Shown: positions 9,357 to 19,458, counted from the stretch's first letter. The stretch is DNA of 64,000 nucleotides from Microbacterium sp. (GCF_031178445.1 NZ_JAPSIY010000002.1:186001-250000), one strand, 5' to 3'. Program-made: numbers and translations. Notes: generated by a model not told the origin, from the sequence alone.

Positions 9357-10779
9357 CGATCGGCCTTTCGACGGGCAGCGAGTACAGCTGCGAACGGGAG
9401 GTCGCGGCGACCGCCGCGGCGAGAGTCACTGTACCAACGCGGCCCATGAAGATGGTCACGGCCATCACGTAGCTGGCGGAGTCGGGCAGCTCGGCGGTCA
9501 GGCCGGAGGTGAGCCCGACGGTGCCGAAGGCGGAGATCACGTCGAACAGCACGTCGATGATGTCGGCCTTCGTGATCTGGGCGATGATCACGGTCGACAC
9601 GGCGACGATCGTTGCGCCCCACGCGACGACCGAGAGCGCGACGCGCTGCACATCGGAGGGGATGCGGCGGCCGAAGGCCTCGACCGACTGGCGCCCCTTC
9701 GCCTCCGACCAGACGGCGATGGCCAGCACCGCGAGCGTCGTCACCTTGATGCCGCCGGCGGTGGATGCGGAACCGCCGCCCACGAACATGAGCATGCAGG
9801 CGACCAGCATCGAGGAGCCGTTCAGGTCGGCCATGTCGATCACGTTGAAGCCGCCCGAACGGGTCATCGCCGAGAGGAAGAGCGCGTTCATCGTCGTCTC
9901 GCCGGCGTCCATCGAGCCGAACGTGACGGGATTGTCGAACTCCAGCAGGAGGAAGACCCCGGCGCCGGCCACGAACAGCAGAGCCGTCGTGATGAGCGTG
10001 AGTTTGGTGTGCAGCGACCAGCGCTTCACGTGCCAGGCGTGCTTGGCGAGCGTGTAGATGACGGGGAAGCCGATGCTGCCCAGGAAGACGCTGATCATCA
10101 GGATGGTCAGCACGAGGTAGTCATCGGCGAAGACGGTCACTCCGCCGGCGTTCGGCGTGAAGCCGGTGTTCGTGAACGACATCGCGGCGTAGTACGGCGC
10201 CTCCCACAGAGCGGCGAACGGGTCGATGCCGGTCCAGATGAGCGCGGGGTACAGCAGCACGGCGACCACGCCCTCGATCACCAGCGTCGACAGCGCGACG
10301 GTGGTCAGCAGCTGGCCGACCTCTCCCAATCGCACGGTCTGGCTCTCGTTGACCGGGCCGCCGTGGGCGCGCATCGGGTTGGTGTCACCGGCGGCGAGGA
10401 GCTTCGCGCGCAGACCCAGCCGCTTGGAGATGACCAGGCCCATCAGCGAGGCGAGGGTCAGCACGCCCATACCGCCGATGTTCACGCCGATGAAGATCAG
10501 CACGTTGCCGAACGGCGACCAGTGGCTGCTCATGTCGACCGTGGAGAGTCCGGTGACGCAGATGGTCGACATCGCGGTGAAGAGCGCGTCGCTCAGCGGC
10601 GTGACCGTGCCCGAAGCCGAGGAGATGGGCAGGGAGAGCAGTGCGGTGAACAGCAGGATCAGCGCGGCGAAGATGACGATCACGAAGCGCGAGGGCGACG
10701 ATGTCACCACGTGCCGGACCGAGTGCCCCAGCCGCCCGAACCCGCCGCCGGGGGCGGACGCCGACATCATGCCCGACAT
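9349..10779 (-). CDS. TrkH/KtrB-family potassium transporter
   Basis: 476 aa multi-TM protein with FTAMSTICVTGLSTVDMSSHWSPFG selectivity-filter-like loop; overlaps the RCK gene by 8 bp. Confidence 0.9.
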   Translation of the reverse strand: MSGMMSASAPGGGFGRLGHSVRHVVTSSPSRFVIVIFAALILLFTALLSLPISSASGTVTPLSDALFTAMSTICVTGLSTVDMSSHWSPFGNVLIFIGVNIGGMGVLTLASLMGLVISKRLGLRAKLLAAGDTNPMRAHGGPVNESQTVRLGEVGQLLTTVALSTLVIEGVVAVLLYPALIWTGIDPFAALWEAPYYAAMSFTNTGFTPNAGGVTVFADDYLVLTILMISVFLGSIGFPVIYTLAKHAWHVKRWSLHTKLTLITTALLFVAGAGVFLLLEFDNPVTFGSMDAGETTMNALFLSAMTRSGGFNVIDMADLNGSSMLVACMLMFVGGGSASTAGGIKVTTLAVLAIAVWSEAKGRQSVEAFGRRIPSDVQRVALSVVAWGATIVAVSTVIIAQITKADIIDVLFDVISAFGTVGLTSGLTAELPDSASYVMAVTIFMGRVGTVTLAAAVAATSRSQLYSLPVERPIVG

Positions 10780-10850
10780 CGTCCTCCCTCAGTCAACCGC
10801 CGACGACCTTTCACCGAACCTCCGTCATGGTACTCCGCCCGCGCGCCGAC

Positions 10851-10856
10851 TACCCT
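10851..10856 (+). promoter_or_regulatory. -10 box consistent with leaderless ArsR mRNA
   Basis: TACCCT, 6 nt before ATG 10863. Confidence 0.6.
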
Positions 10857-10862
10857 GATGGC

Positions 10863-11273
10863 ATGACCGACATCTTCGACGTGATCGCGGACGGCACGAG
10901 GCGGGACATCCTGCAGCTCCTGCTGGGCCGCTCGACGGAGAGCGATGCCGGCACGAGCGTGACCGAGATCGTCAGCGAACTCGGCATCAGCCAGCCGACG
11001 GTGTCGAAGCATCTGAAGGTGCTGCGCGATGCAGAGCTGGTGACGGTGCGCGAAGACGGCCAGCGTCGGTTCTACAGCCTGTCGGTGGCTCCGCTCGAGA
11101 CGGTCGACGACTGGCTGGTGCCGTTCCTCGTGGATGCGTACGGCGATCAGGCGCCCGACATCGACATCCCGTTCGCACCGCTGCCCGACGGAGCCGCGCA
11201 CGCGGCCGAGGTGGTCGGCCGCGCCGCGGCATCCGCAAAGCACGTGATGGCGAACGCGTTCAAGCGTCGCTGA
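10863..11273 (+). CDS. ArsR-family winged-helix transcriptional regulator
   Basis: MTDIFDVIADGTRRDILQLLLG...TSVTEIVSELGISQPTVSKHLKVLRDAELVTVREDGQRRFYSL. Confidence 0.9.
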   Translation: MTDIFDVIADGTRRDILQLLLGRSTESDAGTSVTEIVSELGISQPTVSKHLKVLRDAELVTVREDGQRRFYSLSVAPLETVDDWLVPFLVDAYGDQAPDIDIPFAPLPDGAAHAAEVVGRAAASAKHVMANAFKRR

Positions 11274-11276
11274 ACG

Positions 11277-12092
11277 TCACCGTCTTCCCGCCTTGCGGCG
11301 GAAGAGCCACGCGCCCCACGCCACGGCGATGGCGAGGATGAGCACGCACCAGATCACGGCCCAGACCGGCTCCGAGTCGACCGTCGACCCCATCAGAAGC
11401 GAACGGATGCTTTCGACGATGGGAGTGATCGGCTGATGCTCGGCGACCGGGCGCAGCCAGTCCGGCATGCTCTCGACGGGCACGAAGGCGCTCGAGAGGT
11501 AGGGCAGGAACAGCAGGACGAAGCCGTAGCCGTTCGCGCCCTCGGGCGAGCCCGCGGCGAGACCGATGGCGGCGAAGAGATACGTGATCGCCAGGATGTA
11601 GAGGGCGATCAGCGCGGCCGTCAGTACCCACTCGCCCGGAGTCGCGGTGGGCCGGAAGCCGACGAGCACGCCGACGCCGATCACGATCGCGGTCGCCACG
11701 AGGTTCCGGATGAGGCTCGCCACGACGTGGCCGGTGAGCACGGCACCTGCACGCAGCGGCATGGTGCGGAAGCGGTCGATGATGCCGGTGCGCATGTCGT
11801 TGGCGACATAGACGGCCGTGGAGGCCGCGCCGAATCCGGCGCAGGTGAGGATGATGCCGGGCACGACGTAGTCGACGTAGGCGCCGGAGGGGTCGATCGC
11901 CCCGCCGAAGACCCAGGTGAACATGAGCATGAGCATCACGGGCAGCATGATCGCCATGAGCAGCGATTCGCCGTCGCGGATCGAGTGGCGCAGGCTGCGG
12001 CCGACGAAGACGAGCTCGGCGGTGGCGCCGCGCAGCCGCGGGCGGGCTGCGGGGACGGAGGGCGCCGTCGGCGCGGTGGTGATGGCGGTCAT
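11277..12092 (-). CDS. ABC-2 type exporter permease (DrrB-like)
   Basis: Six-TM ABC2 permease pattern: SLLMAIMLPVMLMLMFTWVFGGAID...VPGIILTCAGFGAASTAVYVANDMRTGIIDRFRTMPLRAGAVLTGHVV. Confidence 0.88.
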   Translation of the reverse strand: MTAITTAPTAPSVPAARPRLRGATAELVFVGRSLRHSIRDGESLLMAIMLPVMLMLMFTWVFGGAIDPSGAYVDYVVPGIILTCAGFGAASTAVYVANDMRTGIIDRFRTMPLRAGAVLTGHVVASLIRNLVATAIVIGVGVLVGFRPTATPGEWVLTAALIALYILAITYLFAAIGLAAGSPEGANGYGFVLLFLPYLSSAFVPVESMPDWLRPVAEHQPITPIVESIRSLLMGSTVDSEPVWAVIWCVLILAIAVAWGAWLFRRKAGRR

Positions 12093-13006
12093 GCGGACTC
12101 CTTGGCGGATGCGGCGCCGACGAGACGGTCGGCGCGGGAACGGTCGGATTCGGTCAGTGCGAGGAACACGTCGTCGAGGGTCGGGCGGTGCAGCGTCACG
12201 GTTCCCTTCGCGCCCTGTTCGTCGAGCTGATCGAGGGCTCGGCGCAGATCGGACAGCGTTCCGTCGGTCGGGATCCGTCGCAGCAACTCACCGGCTTCGT
12301 CATGGACCTCGACCGTGTCTCCGCCGACGCGGGCCTTCAGCTCGGTCGCGGTGCCGAGCGCGGCGATGCGCCCGTCGTGCAGCACGGCGATACGGTCTGC
12401 CAGCTGATCGGCCTCTTCGAGGTACTGCGTGGTGAGGAACACCGTGGTGCCGGCATCCGCCAGAGAGCGGATGATCTGCCACAGGTCGCGGCGGCTTCTT
12501 GTGTCGAGGCCTGTCGTGGGCTCGTCGAGGTACAGCACCTCGGGGGTCACGACGAAGCTGAGCGCAAGATCGAGTCTGCGCCGCATGCCTCCGGAGTAGG
12601 TGCGCACCAGGCGGGAGGCGGCTTCGGTGAGCCCGAATCGCTCGATGAGCTCTGCTGAGCGACGCTTCGCGGCTCGTGGAGTCAGGCCGGAGAGCCTTGC
12701 GAACATCACGACGTTCTCGGTGGCGGTCAGCGCGTCGTCCACGGCAGCCGATTGGCCGGTGAGGCTGATCCGCTGCTGGACGGCGACGGGATGGGTGCGC
12801 ACGTCGAATCCGGCGACGTGCACCGAGCCCGAGTCCGCTCGCGTGAGCGTGGTGAGGATGTTGATGGTCGTCGTCTTGCCCGCCCCGTTGGGGCCGAGCA
12901 GAGCGAAGACCTCTCCGCGGGCGACCGTGAGGTCGATCCCGTCGATGACGGTGTGATCGCCGAAGCGCTTGCGGAGGTCCCTGACGTCGATCGCGACTGC
13001 GGTCAT
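12089..13006 (-). CDS. ABC transporter ATP-binding protein (DrrA-like)
   Basis: MTAVAIDVRDLRKRFGDHTVIDGIDLTVARGEVFALLGPNGAGKTTTINIL...YSGGMRRRLDLALSFVVTPEVLYLDEPTTGLDTRSR; start ATG 13006 (the 402-aa track ORF is over-extended). 4-bp overlap with the permease. Confidence 0.93.
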   Translation of the reverse strand: MTAVAIDVRDLRKRFGDHTVIDGIDLTVARGEVFALLGPNGAGKTTTINILTTLTRADSGSVHVAGFDVRTHPVAVQQRISLTGQSAAVDDALTATENVVMFARLSGLTPRAAKRRSAELIERFGLTEAASRLVRTYSGGMRRRLDLALSFVVTPEVLYLDEPTTGLDTRSRRDLWQIIRSLADAGTTVFLTTQYLEEADQLADRIAVLHDGRIAALGTATELKARVGGDTVEVHDEAGELLRRIPTDGTLSDLRRALDQLDEQGAKGTVTLHRPTLDDVFLALTESDRSRADRLVGAASAKESA

Positions 13007-13027
13007 GGGTCTTGTCCTTTCTGTGGA

Positions 13028-13067
13028 GGTCATAAACTGTGTATGCCAGATACAATTGTGTATGACC
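13028..13067. promoter_or_regulatory. Candidate TetR operator region (DrrAB-like/TetR intergenic)
   Basis: Outer IR GGTCATA (13028-13034)/TATGACC (13061-13067); inner GATACA-ATTG-TGTATG (13049-13064) and TGTAT-GCCAG-ATACA (13040-13054). Confidence 0.7.
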
Positions 13068-13097
13068 ATAGCACACGGTTTATCAAATAAACAGAAG

Positions 13098-13103
13098 TAG
13101 GAT
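13098..13103 (+). promoter_or_regulatory. -10 box consistent with leaderless TetR mRNA
   Basis: TAGGAT, 6 nt before ATG 13110. Confidence 0.6.
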
Positions 13104-13109
13104 GTCGGC

Positions 13110-14039
13110 ATGGCCGAGGAACTTCCCGAGCTCCCCAGGGGCATCGCACTGGCGTGGGGTGTCGCCGCGAACCCGCAGCGCGGGCCGAAGCGCGAGATGA
13201 GCGTGGAGCGGATCGTCGACGCCGCCGTCGAACTGGCCGATGCCGACGGACTCGGTGCCGTCTCGATGGCCGCAGTCGCCGCAAAGCTGGGCTTCACGCC
13301 GATGTCTCTGTACCGTTACGTCAGCGCGAAGGACGACCTTCTGCTGCTCATGCAGGAGCAGGCGACAGGTCTGCCGCCCGAGGAGCATCGTGAGCACGAG
13401 GGCTGGCGCGACAGGCTGCGCGCGCTGTTCGAGGCGCAGGTGCTCATCTACCTGCGCCATCCGTGGATCCTGTCGCTGCCCATCACCGGATCGCCGATCA
13501 CCCCCAACAGCTCGGCTTGGATCGACGCTGGCCTCGAGGCGCTCGCCGCGACGCCGCTCTCGGAGACGGAGCGCCTGGCGACCGCCCTGGCCATGACCGG
13601 TCACGCGCGCTGGTACGGCATGGTGCTGGCGGGATACGCGGACCAGGCGCGCACGAAGGGGCTGAGTGCGGACGAGGTCTCGGCCGAAGAAGCGGCGCTC
13701 TTCGATCGGGTCATCGTCGCGGAGGAGTTCCCCCATCTCCGCAGAGCCATCGATGCGGGCGTGTTTACCGCGGCCGACGATCCGTTCCGCTTCGCCATGG
13801 AGCGTCTGCTCGACGGCGTCGGCATGTACATCGACGCCCTCGAACGGGGCGACGCGCACGCGGCGGCCCCGGGATGGGTCGACCTCGACCCCGCAGAGCT
13901 CACCGGCGACAAGAAGTACCGCGAGGCGCAGAAGGCGGTGCGGGACGCCGAGAAGGCTCTGCGTGATGCGCGCAAGATCGAGCGCCAGGCCCGCAAGGAC
14001 GCGCTGGACCGCGCGGCGCGCGGCCGCCGCGATTCCTGA
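13110..14039 (+). CDS. TetR/AcrR-family transcriptional regulator
   Basis: SVERIVDAAVELADADGLGAVSMAAVAAKLGFTPMSLYRYVSAKDDLLLLM HTH; divergent from the DrrAB-like exporter. Confidence 0.92.
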   Translation: MAEELPELPRGIALAWGVAANPQRGPKREMSVERIVDAAVELADADGLGAVSMAAVAAKLGFTPMSLYRYVSAKDDLLLLMQEQATGLPPEEHREHEGWRDRLRALFEAQVLIYLRHPWILSLPITGSPITPNSSAWIDAGLEALAATPLSETERLATALAMTGHARWYGMVLAGYADQARTKGLSADEVSAEEAALFDRVIVAEEFPHLRRAIDAGVFTAADDPFRFAMERLLDGVGMYIDALERGDAHAAAPGWVDLDPAELTGDKKYREAQKAVRDAEKALRDARKIERQARKDALDRAARGRRDS

Positions 14040-14162
14040 GGTGCCTGCCCGGCGCCGCCGCGCCCACGCCGGCGTGCGCCTCAGCACTCACACAGGTCAC
14101 AGCGGTTTACACGCGTCCCAGCTACCCCATAGAGTGTGCATCAGCAGAAAGGGGTACGGGGG

Positions 14163-14354
14163 ATGCCCGATGTCCAAGACGTTCGATTCCTGACGGTGGC
14201 GGAGGTCGCCGAGCTGATGCGCGTATCGAAGATGACCGTGTACCGGCTCGTGCATTCCGGCGAGCTGCCGGCCATTCGGTTCGGCCGCAGTTACCGCGTG
14301 CCCGAGTCGGCCGTCACCGAGGCCCTGCGACGCCCGATCGCAGACGTCGGCTGA
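14163..14354 (+). CDS. bldC: BldC-family developmental transcriptional regulator (MerR-like HTH)
   Basis: MPDVQDVRFLTVAEVAELMRVSKMTVYRLVHSGELPAIRFGRSYRVPESAVTEAL, matches the BldC/excisionase HTH pattern. Confidence 0.9.
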   Translation: MPDVQDVRFLTVAEVAELMRVSKMTVYRLVHSGELPAIRFGRSYRVPESAVTEALRRPIADVG

Positions 14355-14481
14355 CGCGCCCTCGCGCAGCGGTGGTCCGGGTACGGTCCGCGGGTTTGCT
14401 AGAATCATCCGAGGCATTTTCCGTGCCCGTACCCGGGTGTCCGACCGCGTGGCATCCAGCCCCTGACTTAGTGAGGTTTCC

Positions 14482-14580
14482 GTGGGTTCTGTCATCAAGA
14501 AGCGCCGCAAGCGCATGGCGAAGAAGAAGCACCGCAAGCTGCTTCGCAAGACTCGCCACCAGCGCCGCAACAAGAAGTAA
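14482..14580 (+). CDS. bS22-like small ribosomal protein (AURKAIP1/COX24-domain protein), 32 aa
   Basis: GTG start: MGSVIKKRRKRMAKKKHRKLLRKTRHQRRNKK*; the actinobacterial 30S bS22-type protein. Missing from the ORF track because it is short. Confidence 0.93.
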   Translation: MGSVIKKRRKRMAKKKHRKLLRKTRHQRRNKK

Positions 14581-14594
14581 GCGGCACGACACCG

Positions 14595-14622
14595 AGCGCC
14601 TGTCTCCGGACGGGCGCTTTGT
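14595..14622 (+). terminator. Putative intrinsic terminator after the bS22-like gene
   Basis: AGCGCC-TGTCTCCGGACG-GGCGCT followed by TTGTG. Confidence 0.5.
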
Positions 14623-14655
14623 GTCTGCGCGCGCCGCGACGCCGAGGAGGAAACC

Positions 14656-14949
14656 ATGAAGTCGATCACCGTCGAACAGCTCGCCGGACGCTCAGGCGTG
14701 CCGCTCATCGACGTACGTGAACGGGACGAGTTCGCTGCCGGGCACGTTCCGGGGGCCGTGAACCTGCCGCTGTCCGAACTCGGCGCACGGCTGGGCGAGC
14801 TGCCCGCCGAGGCCTTCGACGTGATCTGCCAGGTCGGCGGTCGCTCCGCGCGTGCCGTGCAGGCGCTCGAGGCCCGCGGCTTCGACGCGACGAACGTCGA
14901 GGGAGGCACCGGCGAATGGATCGCCCAGGGCCGCCCGGTGGCGCAGTGA
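14656..14949 (+). CDS. Rhodanese-like domain protein
   Basis: PLIDVRERDEFAAGHVPGAVNLPLSEL...VICQVGGRSARAVQALEARGFDATNVEGGTGEW. Confidence 0.93.
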   Translation: MKSITVEQLAGRSGVPLIDVRERDEFAAGHVPGAVNLPLSELGARLGELPAEAFDVICQVGGRSARAVQALEARGFDATNVEGGTGEWIAQGRPVAQ

Positions 14950-15209
14950 CCACTCTCACGCTGATCGGCAAGCCCGACTGCCACCTCTGCGACGTCGCGT
15001 CCGAGGTCGTCGACGCGGTCATCGCCGAGCTGCCCGACGCCGCGGCCGATGGCATCGAGGTCGTGGAGCGCTCGATCGCCGACGATCCCGCACTGTACGA
15101 GCTGTGGTGGGAGAAGATCCCGGTCGTGTTGATCGACGACCGTCTGCACGCGCACTGGCGCGTCTCACCCGAGCGACTGCGCTCCGCCCTCGAGGAGGCG
15201 ACCCGATGA
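14946..15209 (+). CDS. Glutaredoxin-family (DUF836-like) protein
   Basis: MTTLTLIGKPDCHLCDVASEVVDAV with a CHLC motif; GTG start overlaps the preceding stop. Confidence 0.85.
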   Translation: MTTLTLIGKPDCHLCDVASEVVDAVIAELPDAAADGIEVVERSIADDPALYELWWEKIPVVLIDDRLHAHWRVSPERLRSALEEATR

Positions 15210-15508
15210 GCATCCGTCACGTGGTGATGTGGAAGATGAATGGAGCGGACGCCGCAGAGCGTGCCGCGCAGGCCGCAGAGGTCGCCCGCCGCCTGAACGC
15301 CCTCGACGGCGTGGTGCCGACGCTCCGGTCGATCTCGGTCGGTGCCGAGGCGGTCTATCCCGACGTGAACTGGGATGCGGTGCTGGTCGCGGAGTTCGAT
15401 TCCGTCGTGGATCTCGAGGCGTACCAGGTGCACCCCGCTCATGAGGAGGTCGTGGCGTACGTGCGCTCGGTCGCGGCCGCTCGGGCGGCGGTCGACGTCG
15501 AGTTCTGA
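15206..15508 (+). CDS. Dabb-family stress-response protein
   Basis: MSIRHVVMWKMNG...LNALDGVVPTLRSISVGAEAVYPDVNWDAVLVAEFDSVVDLEAYQVHPAHEEVVAYVR. Confidence 0.85.
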   Translation: MSIRHVVMWKMNGADAAERAAQAAEVARRLNALDGVVPTLRSISVGAEAVYPDVNWDAVLVAEFDSVVDLEAYQVHPAHEEVVAYVRSVAAARAAVDVEF

Positions 15509-15631
15509 CCTGCGACTTGCAACCCAACCGTGACCCGTGCGAAGGCCGGCGGTGCATCGCATCCTGCCGCGTCGTGTCAAGATGATTCCCAACCCGTACC
15601 CGGCTGAAAGCCCAGTCCCGCAGGAGTGACC

Positions 15632-16468
15632 ATGAACAACCGTCGTCCTCTTCTCTTCGGCGCCGCGATCGCGGCGACCGCCGTTCTCGCGCTCACCGGC
15701 TGCGCCGGTGGGGGCAACGATGCCGGTGGTGACGGCGGCCAGGCTGGTGGCGGCGGCGATGCCGGTGCCGACTACGGGCTGGTGAACGAGGGCACGCTGA
15801 CCGCCTGCTCCGACATCCCCTATCCTCCCTTCGAGTTCGAAGGCGGCGACAACGGCACCGGGTACACCGGGTTCGACATCGAACTGCTCGCTGCGATCGC
15901 CGAGAAGCTCGACCTCGAGATCGCCGTGCAGGACGTGAACTTCGATGCGCTGCAGTCTGGCACCGTGCTGCTCACGGGTGACTGCGACCTCGGTGCCTCT
16001 GCGATGACCATCACCGAGGAGCGCAAGGCGAACATCGACTTCTCCGACCCGTACTACGACTCGCTGCAGTCGCTGCTGGTGCGCGTCGACTCGGGGATCG
16101 AGAGCATCGACGACCTCGACGGCAAGAATGTGGGCGTGCAGCAGGGAACAACGGGCGAGGCCTATGCGCAGGAGAACGCGCCGGGTGCGAACCTGCTGCA
16201 GCTGCCTTCCGACGGCGAGCTGTGGCCGGCCATCCAGGCCGGCCAGATCGAGGCGATCCTGCAGGACCAGCCGGTGAACCTCGAGCACGAGAAGGCCGAT
16301 GACGCGTACAAGATCGTCGAGACGTATGAGACCGACGAGCAGTACGGCTTCGCCTTCGCGAAGGGCGAGAAGGATGCTCTGCGTGAGGCCGTGAACGATG
16401 CCCTCGCCGAGCTGCGCGACTCCGGCGAGTACCAGGAGATCTACGACACCTACTTCACCGCCGAGTAA
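15632..16468 (+). CDS. Amino-acid ABC transporter substrate-binding lipoprotein
   Basis: Lipobox LTGC; SDIPYPPFEFEGGDNGTGYTGFDIELLAAIAEKL (SBP family 3). Confidence 0.92.
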   Translation: MNNRRPLLFGAAIAATAVLALTGCAGGGNDAGGDGGQAGGGGDAGADYGLVNEGTLTACSDIPYPPFEFEGGDNGTGYTGFDIELLAAIAEKLDLEIAVQDVNFDALQSGTVLLTGDCDLGASAMTITEERKANIDFSDPYYDSLQSLLVRVDSGIESIDDLDGKNVGVQQGTTGEAYAQENAPGANLLQLPSDGELWPAIQAGQIEAILQDQPVNLEHEKADDAYKIVETYETDEQYGFAFAKGEKDALREAVNDALAELRDSGEYQEIYDTYFTAE

Positions 16469-16489
16469 ACGGCAGGGCAAGGAGGCGCC

Positions 16490-17281
16490 ATGGCGCTGCG
16501 CAGACGCACCCGGAGCCGCATCTACCGGTTCAGTATGTACGCCCTCTTCATCGCGGCCGTCGTCGCGATGGCCCTGGCCGCTGATTGGCCGACGATCGGG
16601 CGGCAGTTCTTCAACGCCGAGGTCGCGGCGAAGATGTTCCCTGACATCATCCTCGTCGCCCTCCGCAACACGATCCTGTTCACCCTGATCGCGTTCGCCG
16701 GCGGTCTGCTGCTCGGCATCCTGTTCGCGCTCATGAAGCTGTCGATCATCGCGCCCTTCCGGTGGTTCGCGACCGCGTGGATCGAGTTGTTCCGCGGCCT
16801 TCCGGCGCTGCTCACCATCTTCGCGATGGCCTTCATCCTGCCGATCGCGCTGGGTGTCAAGGTTCCGGGCGGCCCGGTCGGCGCGGGGCTGCTCGGCCTG
16901 ATCCTGGTCGCGTCCGCGTACATGGCGGAGGTGATCCGCGCCGGGATCCAGGCCGTGCCCAAGGGACAGACCGAGGCGTCGCGTTCGCTGGGCATGTCAC
17001 CGATGAAGACCATGTTCTGGATCGTGCTGCCCCAGGGCTTCCGCATCGTGATCCCGCCGCTGACCAACGAGTTCGTGCTGCTGCTCAAGGACACGTCGCT
17101 GCTGTTCATCGCCGGGTCCTTCATCTGGTCGAAGGAGCTGACGACCTTCGCGCGCGACGGTTCGACGCAGAACGCGAACGCGACGCCGCTGATCATGGCG
17201 GCGCTGCTGTACCTGGTTGTGACGATCCCGCTCACGCGATTCACCGCGTGGCTGGAGCGACGGATGGCGAGGGAACGATGA
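16490..17281 (+). CDS. Amino-acid ABC transporter permease (HisM/GlnP family)
   Basis: [25 protein letters not shown]...[15 protein letters not shown]...[59 protein letters not shown]. Confidence 0.93.
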   Translation: MALRRRTRSRIYRFSMYALFIAAVVAMALAADWPTIGRQFFNAEVAAKMFPDIILVALRNTILFTLIAFAGGLLLGILFALMKLSIIAPFRWFATAWIELFRGLPALLTIFAMAFILPIALGVKVPGGPVGAGLLGLILVASAYMAEVIRAGIQAVPKGQTEASRSLGMSPMKTMFWIVLPQGFRIVIPPLTNEFVLLLKDTSLLFIAGSFIWSKELTTFARDGSTQNANATPLIMAALLYLVVTIPLTRFTAWLERRMARER

Positions 17282-18033
17282 CCACCGAGATGATCGACGT
17301 GCACGCTCCTGCCATCGACGTGCAGGGACTGGTCAAGAGCTTCGGCGACAACGTGGTGCTCCAGGGCATCGACCTGACCGTCACCGCGGGGGAGGTGGTG
17401 TGCGTCATCGGGCCGTCGGGCTCGGGCAAGTCGACGCTGCTGCGATCGGTGAATCTCCTTGAGGAGCCCACCGGAGGCCGCATCCTCATCGAGGGCATCG
17501 ACATCACCGACGAGGAGACCGACATCGACCGGGTGCGACAGCGCATCGGGATGGTGTTCCAGAGCTTCAACCTGTTCCCGCACATGACGGCGCTGGGCAA
17601 CCTCACGATCGCCCAGCGGCGTGTGAAGAAGCGATCGAAGGATGAGGCCGAGCGCATCGCGCGCGAGATGCTCGACCGGGTGGGCCTCGCCGAGAAGGCC
17701 GATGCCTACCCGAGCCACCTCTCGGGCGGTCAGCAGCAGCGCGTCGCGATCGCGCGGGCGCTGTGCATGAACCCGGACATGATGCTGTTCGACGAGCCCA
17801 CCTCCGCTCTCGACCCCGAACTCGTCGGCGAAGTGCTGCAGGTGATGCGCGAACTGGCCGACGAGGGCATGACCATGCTCGTGGTCACGCACGAGATGGG
17901 CTTCGCTCGCGAGGTCGGGTCTCGCCTGATCTTCATGGACGGCGGGCACATCCTCGAGCAGGGCGATCCGCGCGAGGTGCTGTCGAACCCGCAGCATCCG
18001 CGTACACAGGACTTCCTGTCGCGCGTGCTCTGA
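17278..18033 (+). CDS. Amino-acid ABC transporter ATP-binding protein (GlnQ-like)
   Basis: [28 protein letters not shown]...[43 protein letters not shown]; start ATG 17278 overlaps the permease stop. Confidence 0.95.
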   Translation: MTTEMIDVHAPAIDVQGLVKSFGDNVVLQGIDLTVTAGEVVCVIGPSGSGKSTLLRSVNLLEEPTGGRILIEGIDITDEETDIDRVRQRIGMVFQSFNLFPHMTALGNLTIAQRRVKKRSKDEAERIAREMLDRVGLAEKADAYPSHLSGGQQQRVAIARALCMNPDMMLFDEPTSALDPELVGEVLQVMRELADEGMTMLVVTHEMGFAREVGSRLIFMDGGHILEQGDPREVLSNPQHPRTQDFLSRVL

Positions 18034-18051
18034 CGTGCGGTCCGCAGCGGG

Positions 18052-18567
18052 TCAGCGCGGCGCGACGGTGAACTTGAAGCCCCGATGCGAACCGGTGAAT
18101 CCGAGGCGCTCGTAGAACCGGTGCGCGTCGGTGCGCGCCGCATCCGATGTCAGCTGCACGATGGAGGCCCCCAGTCCGGGGGCCGCGACATCGGTCACCC
18201 AGCGCATCATCGCCGAACCCAGCCCCGCCGAACGCTGATCTGCGCGCACCCGCACCGCCTCGACCAGCAGACGGCGTGAGCCACGGCGGGACATACCGGG
18301 AATCAGAGTCAGCTGGAAGGTGCCGACGATGGCGCCCGCACTCTCGACGACGAGCAGATCGTTCGAGGGATCTCCGATGACCTCTCCGAGCGCCGCGGCA
18401 TAGGCCGGGCGGTCATCGACGGAGACGCTGTCGCCGCGCGACGCGCTGATCAGGTCGTCTGCGAGCAGGGCGATGATCGCGTCGGCATCGTCTGCCGCAG
18501 CGCGCCGCAGACGCCCGTCGCCATCGCGCACGGGAAGCGGATGCGGCAGGGGCAGTGAGTCGAGCAT
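18052..18567 (-). CDS. GNAT-family N-acetyltransferase
   Basis: DGRLRRAAADDADAIIALLADD...VEAVRVRADQRSAGLGSAMMRWV...RTDAHRFYERLGFTGSHRGFKF. Confidence 0.87.
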   Translation of the reverse strand: MLDSLPLPHPLPVRDGDGRLRRAAADDADAIIALLADDLISASRGDSVSVDDRPAYAAALGEVIGDPSNDLLVVESAGAIVGTFQLTLIPGMSRRGSRRLLVEAVRVRADQRSAGLGSAMMRWVTDVAAPGLGASIVQLTSDAARTDAHRFYERLGFTGSHRGFKFTVAPR

Positions 18568-18593
18568 GTTCTCAGTCTGGCATCCTGGAGGGA

Positions 18594-19412
18594 ATGGACA
18601 TCGGAGCTCTCGTCGGCCTCGAGCAGCTCACCTGGGGCACGCTCGTCCTCATCATCATCGCCGCGTTCGGCGCAGGCTGGATCGACGCCGTGGTGGGTGG
18701 CGGCGGGCTGCTGCAGCTGCCCGCCCTGCTGCTCATCCCCGGAATCGCACCCGTGCAGGCGCTCGCGACCAACAAGCTCGCCTCGGTGTTCGGCACGGCG
18801 ACGAGCAGCGTGACCTACTATCGCCGCGCGAAGCCCGACCTGCGGACGGCGCTGCCGATGGCGTTGGTCGCTCTCGCCGGCTCGTTCGCCGGCGCCGCGG
18901 TGGCGACGCTGCTGCCCGCCGCCGTCTTCAAGCCGATCATCGTCGTGGCGCTTGTCGCGGTCGCGTTCTTCACGGTCTTCCGGCCGGCGATGGGAACCGT
19001 GACGAGACTGCGATTCGACGGACATCGGCATCACATCGCGGCCGGGTCCGCAGGCCTTGTGATCGGTTTCTACGACGGTCTCATCGGACCTGGCACCGGC
19101 ACCTTCCTGGTGATCACTCTGGTGGCGTTGCTCGGCTACGACTTCCTGCAGTCCAGCGCCAAGGCGAAGATCGTGAACTTCGCCACGAACGCCGGTGCGC
19201 TTCTGCTGTTCATCCCGCACGGATCCGTGCTCTGGCTGCTGGGCGGCATCCTCGCAGTGGCGAACGTCGCCGGCAGCTATCTGGGCTCTCGTATGGCGAT
19301 CTCCCGCGGCGCGTCGTTCATCCGCGTGGTGTTCCTCGTCGTCGTGACGGTGTTGATCGGCAAGCTCGGCATCGACGTCTGGAACGAGAACCTCGCACCA
19401 CTGCTGGGCTGA
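18594..19412 (+). CDS. TSUP (TauE/SafE) family permease
   Basis: AFGAGWIDAVVGGGGLLQLPALLLIPGIAPVQALATNKLASVFGTATSSVTYYR, diagnostic of TauE/SafE. Confidence 0.92.
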   Translation: MDIGALVGLEQLTWGTLVLIIIAAFGAGWIDAVVGGGGLLQLPALLLIPGIAPVQALATNKLASVFGTATSSVTYYRRAKPDLRTALPMALVALAGSFAGAAVATLLPAAVFKPIIVVALVAVAFFTVFRPAMGTVTRLRFDGHRHHIAAGSAGLVIGFYDGLIGPGTGTFLVITLVALLGYDFLQSSAKAKIVNFATNAGALLLFIPHGSVLWLLGGILAVANVAGSYLGSRMAISRGASFIRVVFLVVVTVLIGKLGIDVWNENLAPLLG

Positions 19413-19458
19413 CCGGGCCCGCGCCCGCACCGCCCGCGGCCGGCACCCGCCTCACCGC

